DNA of 64,000 bases, taken from the NCBI GenBank assembly GCA_963845695.1, contig CAWJTQ010000008.1, positions 62,001 to 126,000 of the forward strand, written 5' to 3'. Origin of the DNA: CAWJTV01 sp963845695. Its GTDB lineage: Bacteria > Planctomycetota > Planctomycetia > Isosphaerales > Isosphaeraceae. Below, piece after piece: positions 31,262-41,184 of the stretch; position 1 is the stretch's first letter; the number at the start of each line of letters is the position of its first letter. The notes under the pieces are model-generated. The model saw only the letters and a list, made by a program, of their open reading frames with translations. It made no database searches and was not told where the DNA came from. The position numbers and the translations under genes are program-made.

Positions 31262-32287
31262 ATGAGGGTTCTTGGCATGGTGATCCGTCGCGTTGCGGTG
31301 ATCTACGATGACCGGGTACGTCCCGACACGACTGGCGTCTATTGCCGCCGTGCCTTGGAGTCTCTGGTCGAGACCGTGCATTTCCGGCCTGACGAGCTGG
31401 CCGCCATACCCACACAGGGGTTCGACCTTTACCTCAACATCGACGACGGATTGCCCTATGATCTGCCCGAAGGGCTCCGCCCCGTGCACTGGTGGGCGAT
31501 CGATACTCACCTGAATCTCGATCGGAGCGTGGCGAGGGGGCGCCACTTCGACATTGTATTCGCCGCCCAGCGCGATGGGGCGGACCAGCTCCGCCGCGCC
31601 GGGATCGAGTCGGCCACCTGGCTGCCACTGGCCTGCGACCCGGAGATCCACTGCAAGCACGAAGTCGGCAAGACCTATGACGTCGCCTTCGTCGGCAACG
31701 TCTTTCCCGGCCCTCGAATCGACTTGCTCGGCCTGATCCGGCGACGGTATCCGCGTTCGTTAGTCGGCAATGCCTACTTCGAGGAGATGGCGCGGACGTA
31801 TTCGGCGGCGCACACCGTCTTCAATCGGAGCATCCGGAACGACGTCAACATGCGGGTGTTCGAGGCGGTGGCTTGTGGCTCGCTCCTGCTGACCAACGAC
31901 CTGGCGGACAATGGCCAGGCGGAGTGGTTCGTGGATGGTGTGCACCTGGCGACCTATCGAGAACCCGAGGATTTGCTCGACAAGCTGGCGTTCTACCTGG
32001 AGCGCGAGGACATCCGGGAGCGGATCGCCGCCGCCGGGCGCACCGAGGCGATCGAGAAGCACACGTATCGACATCGGATGCAAGCCGTGCTGGAACAGGT
32101 CAAGCGGTTTGATTTCCAGCAACGGCCCAGACGTCAGACGCCTCACCCGGCCTCCGGCCACCTCCTCCCCGTTTCACGGGGCGATGGGGATGAGAACCAA
32201 ACGCCCGGCCTGCCGGGAGCCAGTCCGCCTTTTCCTCGCTGGGACACGCGGCATGACCCGCTTTACCATCAGCCCAAGAGCGATTAG
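31262..32287 (+). CDS. CgeB-like glycosyltransferase (GT1/GT4-type)
   Basis: An intact 341-residue protein. The N-terminal half has NIDDGLPYDLPEGLRPVHWW, and the C-terminal half has YDVAFVGNVFPGPRIDLL and SIRNDVNMRVFEAVACGSLL. The latter is the acidic donor-binding motif found in spore-maturation CgeB-like enzymes. The last 50 residues are low in structure and include a stretch encoded by a dispersed repeat (PASGHLLPVSRGDGDE). It is 13 bases after the GT9-like gene and probably co-transcribed. The sugar and acceptor are unknown. Confidence 0.75.
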   Translation: MRVLGMVIRRVAVIYDDRVRPDTTGVYCRRALESLVETVHFRPDELAAIPTQGFDLYLNIDDGLPYDLPEGLRPVHWWAIDTHLNLDRSVARGRHFDIVFAAQRDGADQLRRAGIESATWLPLACDPEIHCKHEVGKTYDVAFVGNVFPGPRIDLLGLIRRRYPRSLVGNAYFEEMARTYSAAHTVFNRSIRNDVNMRVFEAVACGSLLLTNDLADNGQAEWFVDGVHLATYREPEDLLDKLAFYLEREDIRERIAAAGRTEAIEKHTYRHRMQAVLEQVKRFDFQQRPRRQTPHPASGHLLPVSRGDGDENQTPGLPGASPPFPRWDTRHDPLYHQPKSD

Positions 32288-32291
32288 GTGG

Positions 32292-32444
32292 TCACCGAGG
32301 GGCAGAAGGGGGCGTTGCGGCGTGCAAGGACAGGTCTGAAGATTCGGCAGGCTCGCCTCGGCCAGCGAAGAAGCCGAAGGTCATGGCCCCGATCAGGCCC
32401 AGCAGGAGGCTGAGTAGAGATTGGACCACGAGGAATCTCGCCAT
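32292..32444 (-). CDS. Small single-pass membrane protein (50 aa)
   Basis: The complement frame from ATG 32444, with GGAGGGGC just upstream, encodes 50 residues. MARFLVVQSLLSLLLGLIGA begins a transmembrane helix of about 23 residues, followed by FAGRGEPAES and a polar tail. It ends four bases from the convergent glycosyltransferase stop. No family is recognised. The ribosome site, clean helix and stop argue that it is real. Confidence 0.55.
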   Translation of the reverse strand: MARFLVVQSLLSLLLGLIGAMTFGFFAGRGEPAESSDLSLHAATPPSAPR

Positions 32445-32651
32445 CAGCCCCTCCACCGCTCACGCCCCCAGGCTCTGGGGTGAATCGCAGGACGTGCAAG
32501 ATCGGTATTGATGCCGGTTGAACAACTCTTGACAGAGGGGCCATTCCGACAAGAGTTGGGCCGCAAAGCGACCATCCAGGCCTTCCCGTAGCAAACGGAC
32601 CCAACTGGGATTGCCTTCGACTTGGGCTGGTCGAGGGGAGCCCGCCGGCGC

Positions 32652-34933
32652 TTACTGGATCGGGCCAAGGTGTGCCGCCAGGTCATCGTAAAAGGACTTC
32701 CAATCGTCATAAGGCAGGACGCCCAGGTCGCGGTAGAGGGCCAGCCGCTCGGCTTTGAACGAGGCCCACAGACCGACCAACCGGTCCTGGGCGCTCCGGA
32801 TCTGGTCCAATTGGTCGAGCAGTCCTTGGGTTGCGTTCCTGGCCCCCGCGGATTGCGCTAACGTCTGCGTCCCTCCCCCAGGGGGCGCCACCAACTGTTC
32901 TAACACTTGGTCAATCAATCGGCTGGCCAGCTCGTAGCGCCGCCTCTCCATGACATAGGCGCGACGTGCCTCGACCAGGCGCCGGATATGCTGGCGGGTC
33001 CGCCGCTCGAGGGGCACGTCCGTGTCGCGCGCGGCCTCGCCCTTTTCCCGGCTGTTCCGATTCTTGACGGCCGACCGCATCATGGCCGCCAGCTCATCTT
33101 CCAGGCGGTCCGGGTTGGCCTCGATCGTGCCGAGGATCGGCCGGCCCTCGACGACGACCTCGCCCAGGGCCGGAAGCCGTGCGATGAGTTGGGGGAGCCC
33201 CTTGAGTGTCCGCGTCGGATCCCGGTGCCAGTTGTGCACGCTCTCGAACACCTCACGGAACGCGGCGATGCCTTCAGGGTCCGGGATCAATAACGCACGC
33301 GGTGGCAGCCCGATCGCCGCCTTGAGCTCGTCGAGCCCGTCGCGGAATTGCGCAGTCTCGTCTGCCAATCTCTCCCGAGCGCGGACCAATGACGCTTCGA
33401 CCAGGTCGGCCTGTAGCTGGCTCAGGCCCGAAGACTCTGCCCGGATCAATTCTTGAAAGAGCCTGAAACAATTCTCCCGGAGCGCGACGTCGCAGCGCGC
33501 GTTGTCAATGACCTGGAGCCGGTGCAAGAGCTCGAGGTAGTCGCCGCTGGGGTCGCGGAATGTCCCGCCCGCACCAGTGCGGCCGGCGAGAAAGTCGTGC
33601 CGGAACCGGCTGAAGTCGGCGACGCCGTGCCGCGCCGCAAGCTCGGCGAGGACTTTCGGGTCGAGCACGTCGGCGCTCGACGTGGGGCCGGTGCGAGCGC
33701 GCACCAAGGCCGGCGTGTAGACATGTTCCCATGTCAGGAGCTCGGGACGGCTACCCGTGGAGAGGCCCACGATTCCTTTGACCGAATCCAGGGAGAGTGG
33801 AGGGAGCTTCGGGAAAAAGAGACTGACGAACGACTGGGCCTCGTCCGGCTTCATGCGCCCCACTTCTGCAAGCCGGCGCTCGTCCAGGGGAGGCGGCTGG
33901 GGCGGGGCAGGCGACGAAGGGGCAACGACGGCTGCCTGGGCACTGTCGGCTGACGGCTCGGATCGCGATGGGGCGGCAGCCGGCTCCTTCGGCGCCGGAT
34001 CCTGTGCACCGGGCGTCGGGCTCGCCGCCGCGGCCAATCCGATGGGTTTCGCGTGACCCGCACTCTGGAACGCCAGCGTCCCTGCCCCGCCGACGGCCAG
34101 GGCCATTCCGAGTCCGGCCGCACCGATGTACGAGAGCTTCGTGATGAGCATGGTGTGAAGGAGCCTCCTGGCGATGGCGGCGGACCGTGCCGACGCGATC
34201 GTGGCGGCGGCCGTCGCGGGATAGGTCGCGAAGTTCAAGGACGCACGGACGGTTGCGTCGATCCAATGGGGGGGCACGGGCGGGCGAGCGAGTGCGGTCA
34301 CGATCGCCGCGCCGTCGGTGGTGACGCCCCGCCGGGCCAGCCGTTGCCGCAGGACATCGCGCGCCCGGGCCATCCGGCTGCGAACGGTGCCGACCGGCCA
34401 CCGGAGCCGCCGGGCGGCCTCGTCGTGCGACATCCCTTCGAGGTAGCAGAGCACCACCGGGGCCCGCAAGTTCGAGGGGAGCCGCGTCACTTCCTCATCG
34501 ACGATCGATGCCAGCTCGCGGCGCTCGGCGGCATCTGACGCCGAAGCCGCGGTCCGACTCTCGATCGGCTCGTCCACCGATTGCTCGTGGACGAACCGGC
34601 GCGCGGAATGGGCCCGCGCCGAACCGCGACCCGGTGGGCGACCCCGTGAAGCCATCGGCCGACCCGTTCGCCGTCGCGGATCGCGGCGGCGCGGCGGACC
34701 AGGACCAGGAAGGTGGCCTGGAAGGCGTCCTCGACGTCTCGCTCGTCGCGAAGCACGCGGCGACAGACGCCCAGGACCATCGGCCCGTGCCGCGCGACCA
34801 GAGCGGCGAACGCCGCCTCGTCGCCGCCGGCTACGTAGCGCTCCAGCAGCGCGCCCTCGCTCAGTCCCGCCACGGTTCCGCGGTTGAACAGGCGGTCCAG
34901 TTGGTCGAGGACCGCGCCTGAATGAGAGTTCAC
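32652..34933 (-). CDS. ECF sigma factor with long membrane-anchored C-terminal extension, one frameshift
   Basis: The GTG start at 34933 opens region 2 (FAALVARHGPMVLGVCRRVL, DVEDAFQATFLVLVRRA). After a one-base shift near 34625 the gene gives region 4 (SHDEAARRLRWPVGTVRSRM). Then follow a hydrophobic helix (ITKLSYIGAAGLGMALAVGG), a Pro/Ala-rich linker, and about 390 residues rich in helices. One motif (LKAAIGLPPRALLIPD) is reminiscent of TolC-type outer-membrane proteins. Very long extensions are known in planctomycete ECF factors and may sense the envelope. No separate anti-sigma gene is visible, so control may be built in. Divergent from the DUF1501 gene. Confidence 0.8.
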
Positions 34934-35252
34934 GACGATCCGCCCTCCTGGTGTTGACGGTCAGGCTACCCCTATATCTGCGGCCTCTTGGGATTCCAAT
35001 CTCACTTTTCCGAAGTTTTCCTCAGCATGACAGAGGGCGTCCAGTTCCCGTGCCCTTACTTGAGCACTCCGCGCGAGTATCTTCCCGGCCACGTCGGGTT
35101 GCTCGTGTCATTCCGGCCCCAATGCTGGTATCCTGAATCGGTTACACAAGTGTTGAGCACCCTCGAGAGATCACGATCGACCGACGGGCTCGAATCGCCT
35201 CGATGTGGGACATGGAATCGAGCACGAGGTTGCCGCAAAAGGGGTCGTGGCC
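34934..35252. other. Divergent intergenic region
   Basis: About 320 bases separate the sigma factor start from the DUF1501 start. No gene is seen. It must hold both promoters, but I cannot single out convincing -35/-10 pairs. Confidence 0.4.
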
Positions 35253-36668
35253 ATGCTCACTCTCTCTTTGCCTGATGGCGTCCACCACTGTGACGGCCTG
35301 ACGCGGCGCGAGGTGTTACGTGTGGGGGCCCTCGGCTTCGGCGGTTTGACGCTCCCGGGCCTCTTCGGACTGTGCGAGGCAAGGGGTGGAGAGAACCGGC
35401 CGAAACCTCGGCCCAAGGCGCGATCCGTCATCATCTTATTCCTCTCGGGCGGACCATCGCAACTCGACATGTGGGACCTGAAGCCCGAGGCGCCCGAGGA
35501 GGTTCGAGGGACATTCCGCCCGGTCGACACGAACGTGTCGGGAATCCAAGTCTGCGAACACATGCCTCGAATGGCGCGGCTGGCCGATCACTACACAATC
35601 GTGCGCTCGATGAGTCACGACGAAGGCGACCATCTCCGGGCCGGCTACTATGCGATGACGGGCGGCCGGTTGCAGCGGCGCGTCGTTCAGGCGAGCGGAA
35701 TGAGCCGCGACGATCGTCCGCATGTCGGCGCGGCGATCTCGCGATTCCTGAGCGGTCCGTTGGCTCTGCCTCCATTTGCCATGATCCCCGAGTTCATCTC
35801 GCCGGTAGGAGTCCCTCGGCCCGGTCAGCACGGTGGCTTCCTCGGCGCCGCGCACGATCCCTATCTCATCAATAGCGATCCCAATCTCCCGGACTACTCG
35901 CCCGGCGAACTTCGGCCGGCAGACGAACTCGACTCGGCGCGGGTGACCCGACGTCGCTCGTTGCTCGCACGGCTGGAACTCCATCTGCGGTCGCTCGAGG
36001 AGTCTCCTTCGGGTCGAAACCTCGCGCCCTACTATACCAGGGCTTTCGATCTGATCTCCTCACCGGCCGCTCAGCGAGCGTTTGACATCCAGGCCGAATC
36101 CGAGTCGACGCGCGACCGGTATGGACGCCATGTGTTCGGCCAATCGACCCTGGTGGCTCGCCGGCTGATCGAGGCGGGAGTGCGACTGGTTCAAGTCAAC
36201 TTCGTCCGCCACGACCGTGGCAAGGGCGGCCAAGGGTACGACAGCCATTCCACCCCGCCCAGGCCGCCCCATTTGACTTGGGCCAAGACCGAGCTGCTGC
36301 CGCCGACTGATGCGGCTTTCAGCAGCCTGATCGAGGATCTCTCCGAATGCGGTTTGCTGGACGAAACGCTCGTGATCATGATGGGCGAGTTCGGCCGCAC
36401 TCCTCGTTTCAACCAGTACGGCGGCCGCGACCACTGGCCGCTATGCTACAGCGCAGTGCTCGCGGGAGGCGGTGTCCGGGGCGGACAGGTGTTCGGCGCG
36501 TCCGATCGGATGGCCGCGAACGTAGTCTCCGACCCCGTCTCACCCGAGGACTTGCTGGCGACACTTTACCGGCTTCTTGGTATCGATCTCCAGGCTACGA
36601 TCCACGACTTGCAAGGCCGCCCGTTCCCTCTGGTTGCGGGGAAGCCGGTTGAAGGGTTGCTACTTTGA
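35253..36668 (+). CDS. DUF1501 protein
   Basis: A complete 471-residue protein. LTRREVLRVGALGFGGLTLP is a Tat-type leader. The DUF1501 fold, related to alkaline phosphatases and sulfatases, is shown by SVIILFLSGGPSQLDMWDLK, the substrate-side block SMSHDEGDHLRAGYYAMTGG, and MGEFGRTPRFNQYGGRDHWP near the end, which carries conserved His and Asp residues. In planctomycetes these proteins usually pair with DUF1549/DUF1553 cytochrome-like partners. None is seen here. The role is unknown, probably periplasmic. Confidence 0.9.
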   Translation: MLTLSLPDGVHHCDGLTRREVLRVGALGFGGLTLPGLFGLCEARGGENRPKPRPKARSVIILFLSGGPSQLDMWDLKPEAPEEVRGTFRPVDTNVSGIQVCEHMPRMARLADHYTIVRSMSHDEGDHLRAGYYAMTGGRLQRRVVQASGMSRDDRPHVGAAISRFLSGPLALPPFAMIPEFISPVGVPRPGQHGGFLGAAHDPYLINSDPNLPDYSPGELRPADELDSARVTRRRSLLARLELHLRSLEESPSGRNLAPYYTRAFDLISSPAAQRAFDIQAESESTRDRYGRHVFGQSTLVARRLIEAGVRLVQVNFVRHDRGKGGQGYDSHSTPPRPPHLTWAKTELLPPTDAAFSSLIEDLSECGLLDETLVIMMGEFGRTPRFNQYGGRDHWPLCYSAVLAGGGVRGGQVFGASDRMAANVVSDPVSPEDLLATLYRLLGIDLQATIHDLQGRPFPLVAGKPVEGLLL

Positions 36669-37301
36669 TACGAAGGGCAGGTCGGAGTCGGCTCCTCTAC
36701 AACCCCTGGCTCAAGGCTCAGGCCAGATTGGTCGAGGAGTCTCTCGTCCTGGCTCAGCACGCGCCGTCGAATTCCGACATCCAGCCGTGGCACATGGTGT
36801 TCGCATCCGGGCCGCCTCGCGACCGGCTCATCAATGCCCTTCTCGAGGAGGCCCAGCGTCGGCCACCCAACATCCCGCCCCTGCCCGAGGCGTTTCGGCA
36901 CTATCGCCGCGAGCTGGGCGCCCAAGTCTACGGGGCGATGGGAATCGCCCGCGAGGACAAGGCGGGCCATGATGCTGCCGTCTTGCGCAACTGGGAATTC
37001 TTCCGAGCGCCGCTGGCCGGCATCGTCTGCATGCACCGGGACCTCGGCCTGGCGGACGCCCTGGGTGTGGGGATGTACCTGCAAACGTTGCTGCTGGCCT
37101 TGACCGCACGAGGCCTGGGGACTTGTGTCGAGGTCTCGATTGCGGGGTATCCCGAGATCGTCCGCGCAGTTGGCAATCCCGGCGGAACTGTCGATCCTGT
37201 GCGGCCTGGCGGTCGGCTACCCCGACCCGGACTTCCCCGCCAATAAGCTGCACATCGGCCGCGAGGCCATCGAGAAGAACGTGGTGTTCCTCGACAACTG
37301 A
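36665..37301 (+). CDS. Nitroreductase-family FMN oxidoreductase, N-terminus short, one frameshift
   Basis: ARLVEESLVLAQHAPSNSDI followed by QPWHMVF is the FMN-binding N-terminal helix of nitroreductases, and LQTLLLALTARGLGTCVEVS the dimer-interface helix. The C-terminal block (LAVGYPDPDFPANKLHIGRE) appears after a one-base shift near 37193. The usual RRSVRxF start is missing, because the frame opens with a TTG overlapping the DUF1501 stop. A 5' truncation or one more indel is therefore likely. Such enzymes reduce nitro or enal substrates with NAD(P)H. Confidence 0.7.
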
Positions 37302-37387
37302 TCCGGGGGAGAACTCGGACAGACAGCCCCGACCAGGGTCACCTTCCTCTGGGAAATCCAGCCAGAGAGTGCATGAGGAGAAAGCCC

Positions 37388-38368
37388 GTGGAGCAGAAAC
37401 GACTCGGCAAGCAGGGTTTGATCGTCTCCGCAATGGGACTCGGCTGCATGGGTATGAGCGATGCCTACGGGCCCGCAGACGAGGCCGAGTCCATCGCGAC
37501 CATCCACCGGGCCCTGGAACTGGGTGTTAATCTTCTCGACACGTCGGACGCCTACGGACCGTTCACCAACGAGGAGCTGGTCAGGAAGGCGACTCGCGAC
37601 CGGCGTGACGAAGTGAGGGTGGCCACGAAGTTCGGCTTCGTGAGCGGCACGGACGGTAAGGGGGGAGGGGGCATAGACGGCCGGCCGGAGCACGTGCGCG
37701 AGGCCTGCGACGGCTCGCTCCGGCGGTTGGGAGTCGATCACATCGACCTCTACTACCAGCACCGCGTCGATCCAGCCGTCCCCATTGAAGAGACCGTCGG
37801 CGCGATGGCGGAGCTGGTACGGCAGGGGAAGGTGCGTTACCTGGGTCTGTGCGAGGCGGCGCCCGCGACCATCCGCCGGGCGCACGCGGTACACCCGATC
37901 TCCGCCCTTCAGACCGAGTATTCGCTGTGGAGCCGCGACCCAGAGGACGAACTCATCCCCACCGTCCGGGAATTGGGCATCGGCTTCGTCGCGTACAGCC
38001 CGCTCGGCCGCGGCTTCCTCACCGGCCAGTTGCGCCGCTTCGAGGATCTCCCGGCGGACGACTGGCGTCGTCATAGGCCAAGGTTCCAGGGCGAGAACTT
38101 CCAGAAGAACCTGGAACTCGTGGATCGAGTGAAGGAGATCGCCACCACGAAAAACGTGACGCCAGCCCAGTTGGCCCTGGCGTGGCTCTTGGCTCAGGAG
38201 GGGGTTGTCCCCATCCCCGGAACCAAGCGCCGCAAAAACCTGGAGGAGAACGTGGCCGCGCTCGGGATCACCCTGACGCACGAGGACCTGCAACGGATCG
38301 ACGAGGCAGCACCGAAAGGCGCGGCCAGCGGGGAGCGCTACGAGGACATGAGCGTGGTGAATCGCTGA
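37388..38368 (+). CDS. Aldo/keto reductase
   Basis: An intact TIM-barrel enzyme of 326 residues. LGKQGLIVSAMGLGCMGMSD opens the barrel, and the catalytic tetrad is visible as Asp and Tyr in LLDTSDAYGPF, Lys in VATKFGF and His in YYQHRVD. The NADP-binding end IPGTKRRKNLEENVAAL is present. GTG 37388 is preferred because AGGAG stands eight bases before it and family members start MEQRxLG. It reduces or oxidises carbonyls in the cytoplasm. It follows the nitroreductase by 86 bases. Confidence 0.9.
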   Translation: MEQKRLGKQGLIVSAMGLGCMGMSDAYGPADEAESIATIHRALELGVNLLDTSDAYGPFTNEELVRKATRDRRDEVRVATKFGFVSGTDGKGGGGIDGRPEHVREACDGSLRRLGVDHIDLYYQHRVDPAVPIEETVGAMAELVRQGKVRYLGLCEAAPATIRRAHAVHPISALQTEYSLWSRDPEDELIPTVRELGIGFVAYSPLGRGFLTGQLRRFEDLPADDWRRHRPRFQGENFQKNLELVDRVKEIATTKNVTPAQLALAWLLAQEGVVPIPGTKRRKNLEENVAALGITLTHEDLQRIDEAAPKGAASGERYEDMSVVNR

Positions 38369-38925
38369 ACCGACCGACCGCTGTCCCCGCTTCCGCAATG
38401 CGGTGTCACCCGGGAATGTGCCGTCAGGGTTTGATGGGTCAGGAGGTGATTTCTGGGAACACGCTCATCCCACCCACGCATGGCACTGGGCTCGTGCGGG
38501 GCCGGGTCGGCTTCTCGGGTTTCCACTGGACTTTTCGCACCTGGCATCAGCGATCGGCCACTAGGCCTGGTTGTCCTAACCCCACGGAGGGGACGGCAAC
38601 GATTCTCCTGTCGGTGCTTCGGTCGCGACATGGTCCACTGGAATCCTCTCGGACGCAAGACTTCGAGAGAGACATCGGTGTGCCTAAAGACTCGGAGGCG
38701 TTCTCAATCGAGCCTACCTCCAGGAATCAACGGTTGTCAAAGAATCGAGTCCCAGACTCCACGTTTCTTGAGCATGACGAGGCTACGAAACTCCTCGATC
38801 CGTGTAGCACACAGGACAACTGCACTTACGAAGTGTCCGTCCGGTGAAGTGCATCTACAAAGCGGCGTGACTCCCCGCGATGATAGTGCTGTCGGGGCCA
38901 GTGGTCCCGTCAGGGAGATCACGCC
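38369..38925. other. Intergenic region bordering the mobile-element block
   Basis: Nothing convincing is coded in 557 bases. The right part leads into the IS66 orf and may hold its left end, but I could not find the matching right terminal repeat. Confidence 0.35.
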
Positions 38926-39291
38926 GTGTCTCGAAGCCGAACCATCGATCTACGCTGGAATGCCCTCCTCAGCGATTTCCGCAGGAGCGGTCTGACTCAA
39001 GCCGAGTTCTGCCGCCTTCGCCAAATCTCACTTCACTCCTTCCGAAAGCACCTCTACCAGCCCGCCCCGGCCGATCGCACTCCCAGCGACGATCGTCCTT
39101 CCGCCAGTGCCGACCGCCATTTCCTCCCGGTCCCTATCCTTCCCGATCCCATCCCGCCGAGCGCCGCCTCGGGATCCCACCTCGAACTCATCCTCTCCAA
39201 CGGACGTCGGATCGCTGTCGCCCCCGGATTCGACCCCCGAACCCTCCGCCATCTCATCGCTGTCGTGGAGGGATGCCCATGTTCGGACTGA
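38926..39291 (+). CDS. tnpA: IS66-family TnpA (accessory orf1)
   Basis: A 121-residue protein starting with GTG behind CAGGGAGATCACGCC. The N-terminal helix-turn-helix (WNALLSDFRRSGLTQAEFCR) and the C-terminal block LELILSNGRRIAVAPGFDP are those of IS66 orf1, a DNA-binding accessory of transposition. It overlaps the truncated tnpB by 13 bases, the usual IS66 arrangement. Confidence 0.8.
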   Translation: MSRSRTIDLRWNALLSDFRRSGLTQAEFCRLRQISLHSFRKHLYQPAPADRTPSDDRPSASADRHFLPVPILPDPIPPSAASGSHLELILSNGRRIAVAPGFDPRTLRHLIAVVEGCPCSD

Positions 39292-39362
39292 GCGCCGCGG
39301 TCCGCGTCGACCTCGGCAAACAGCCGGCCGACATGCGCAAGAGCTTCGATGGCGCTTCATGA
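39279..39362 (+). pseudogene. tnpB: IS66-family TnpB, truncated after 27 residues
   Basis: MFGLSAAVRVDLGKQPADMR and KSFDG are the conserved start of IS66 orf2. The match ends at the Gly of FDG, and the next bases belong to the unrelated recombinase fragment on the other strand. The break is therefore a recombination or deletion junction at about 39354. Confidence 0.8.
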
Positions 39363-39930
39363 TAACCTCGGCTTGAGGGTGAGTGAGAATCGTTCGCCGC
39401 TCAGCAACTCGTTCAGTGTCTTGAGGACTCGCTCGTCGTCTCGGACCAGGTATAATCCGATCTCCTTATCTCGTTCGATCAGTAATCGGCCCTCTCGTAT
39501 CAAATAATACGCCCACGCTTTATGTGCCCCGAGACGTTGGACCGCTTGACCCAGCGTGATCCACCCCGGCAGCCCTCGGCGGAAAAACTCCGTCTTGCGG
39601 CTGTAGACGCCATGTTGCTGCCGAATGCGCACGATCGAATTCACGCTGAGGCATCGCTTCAGGGCGCATGATAGCCGGCGGCCGTTAGGTCGGCGGCGAT
39701 CTGCTTGTCAGATTGCCCCGCTCGCGCTCTCCGCAATACCTCGCTGACTAACAATTGACAGTTGCTCAGATCATTATATTTAACCACGGGAAGAGAAAGC
39801 TCAGCAGTCGTCCAATCTCCTCCTTTCCAGATGATGCGGACTTCACACCGGTCCGTAGCGGGTCGCTGCAACACCACTTTGTCGATCAAGACCCGGAGCA
39901 ACTCCTTCTTCCGTTTATGCTGAGCTCAGC
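39357..39930 (-). pseudogene. Serine recombinase C-terminal remnant, frameshifted
   Basis: On the complement, HKRKKELLRVLIDKVVLQRP and EVRIIWKGGDWTTAELSLPV belong to the C-terminal region of large serine recombinases. After a one-base shift near 39665 the frame gives a helix-turn-helix-like end (WITLGQAVQRLGAHKAWAYY). The catalytic N-terminal domain is gone. The upstream break coincides exactly with the 38-base palindrome. It fills the place where the rest of IS66 tnpB and most of tnpC should be. Confidence 0.65.
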
Positions 39931-39943
39931 ATAAACGGAAGAA
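39906..39943. repeat. Perfect 38-bp palindrome
   Basis: Two 19-base arms meet at GAGCTC with no loop (left arm TTCTTCCGTTTATGCTGAG). The left arm is recombinase coding sequence, so the right arm is an inverted copy of it. It marks the junction between the recombinase fragment and the IS66 tnpC tail. Confidence 0.95.
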
Positions 39944-39956
39944 CTGGTTATTCGCG

Positions 39957-40353
39957 GGGAGCGACCAGGGAGGCCAGACGGCGGCCGTGTTGATGAGCCT
40001 GTGTACGACCTGCAAGAACCTGGGGATCGACCCGCAGGCTTACCTCCGCGATGTGCTCGATCGGATCAGCACGCACCCTGTCGATCGCGGTCAGAAACTG
40101 AGCCACTTTCGCGGCGAGAGTTGAGCCACCCTGATCCTTGGCTTGTGCCTCGCCCCAAGTGCCCTTCGTCTGAGGCTGAGGGCACTTGGGGCGAGGCACA
40201 AGGGCGACCCCCTCCAGGGGGTGGCCCTCCCTGGCCGCGAAAGTGGCTCAACCCCTGACCGCTGTTGACACGCACCCGGCGAAGCGGATCGACGAACGGC
40301 TGCCGGACCGCTGGCAGGAGTTGCACCAGGCCGGCGCCGCCGGGACTGAGTGA
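39957..40353 (+). pseudogene. IS66 transposase (TnpC) C-terminal remnant, split by a mini-element
   Basis: GSDQGGQTAAVLMSLCTTCK and LGIDPQAYLRDVLDRISTHP are the conserved C-terminus of IS66 transposases. The frame is cut at 40078. Removing bases 40079-40277 rejoins ISTHP to AKRIDERLPDRWQELHQAGA and a stop at 40351, restoring the family sequence exactly. This proves a clean insertion into an already partial IS66. Confidence 0.85.
40079..40270. mobile_element. Non-autonomous IS21-like mini-element (192 bp) with 7-bp target duplication
   Basis: The left end TGTCGATCGCGGTCAG and the complement of the right end TGTCAACAGCGGTCAG continue into the shared TGAGCCACTTTCGCGGC, giving terminal inverted repeats of about 37 bases. 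TGT ends and repeated TGAGCCAC blocks are IS21-like. The flanks are CGCACCC on both sides (40072-40078 and 40271-40277). No transposase is inside. Instead there is a hairpin with 24-bp arms (40142-40165 and 40179-40202). Confidence 0.8.
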
Positions 40354-40531
40354 CCGTAGCTGAGCCCTGCGATCGTCTGGGGTGCTGACGACCGCGGGGC
40401 GATCATGCGCGCCGCGTCTCCGGTTGACGCCGTCTTGCATTCATCTCGGCCTCGGACGAGACCGGGCCGACCGTGCACAGCACGCCCCCGCGCGGGAATC
40501 AAGACGGTGCCCCGAACATCATCCCACGCCG

Positions 40532-41035
40532 ATGGCCCGATTTGAAGATGTGGTTCACCGTACGGACACCCTGAGCACGTCGCTCAAATGGCGACTGTTT
40601 CGGGGCAACATCGACCGGAATCAGGTCATAGAGATGATGTCCGTCGATGACGAGGAGAGCGGGGGAGCAACTGCGGCGGACCCGGAAATCGAGTTGGAAG
40701 TTCCGGGCGAAGCCGACGCGGAAACGGCCGTGAGTGAGGAGGAAGCCGACCAGCCGGGTCGCCTCAAGGAGGTCGGATACCGTTACGGCATCAACCTCCG
40801 CTCGCGTGGGACCGTTCAACACGACGCGACGCAATGGTACACGCACAAGCCCGAGTACAGCTCCAACCACTACACCCTCGCCATCGCCGCCCGCGAGAAT
40901 TGGGGAGGGGTCACAACCCCTCTGCCATTGTCGGTTGTGGTTCGGATTGAGGACACGAGCCGCACAGCCCACGTCTATACCGAGGTGCGGGATATTCTCG
41001 CTACCATCGAGGTGGAGGCTCAGAGTCGAGCCTGA
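40532..41035 (+). CDS. Unrecognised protein (167 aa)
   Basis: The frame from ATG 40532 opens FEDVVHRTDTLSTSLKWRLF, has an acidic low-complexity middle (about residues 45-85), and ends in a beta-rich part (YTLAIAARENWGGVTTPLPL, VYTEVRDILATIEVEAQ). The end vaguely resembles the C-terminal domain of some S8 subtilases, but I would not assign it. Coding-looking sequence continues in another frame to about 41198 (DSWYVFVKNSDPGRETVVTT), so a frameshift or a second fragment is possible. Confidence 0.45.
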   Translation: MARFEDVVHRTDTLSTSLKWRLFRGNIDRNQVIEMMSVDDEESGGATAADPEIELEVPGEADAETAVSEEEADQPGRLKEVGYRYGINLRSRGTVQHDATQWYTHKPEYSSNHYTLAIAARENWGGVTTPLPLSVVVRIEDTSRTAHVYTEVRDILATIEVEAQSRA

Positions 41036-41184
41036 TTGCAGGGTCTTCTCTAAGACTGCTTCCCAGGACCCGACCGGCGATTCCTGGTATGTCTTCGTGA
41101 AGAACTCGGACCCCGGCCGGGAGACTGTCGTCACGACCCAGCTCTTCGACGTTCCGAGCACAGCCGATTCAGACGGAAAGCCTT

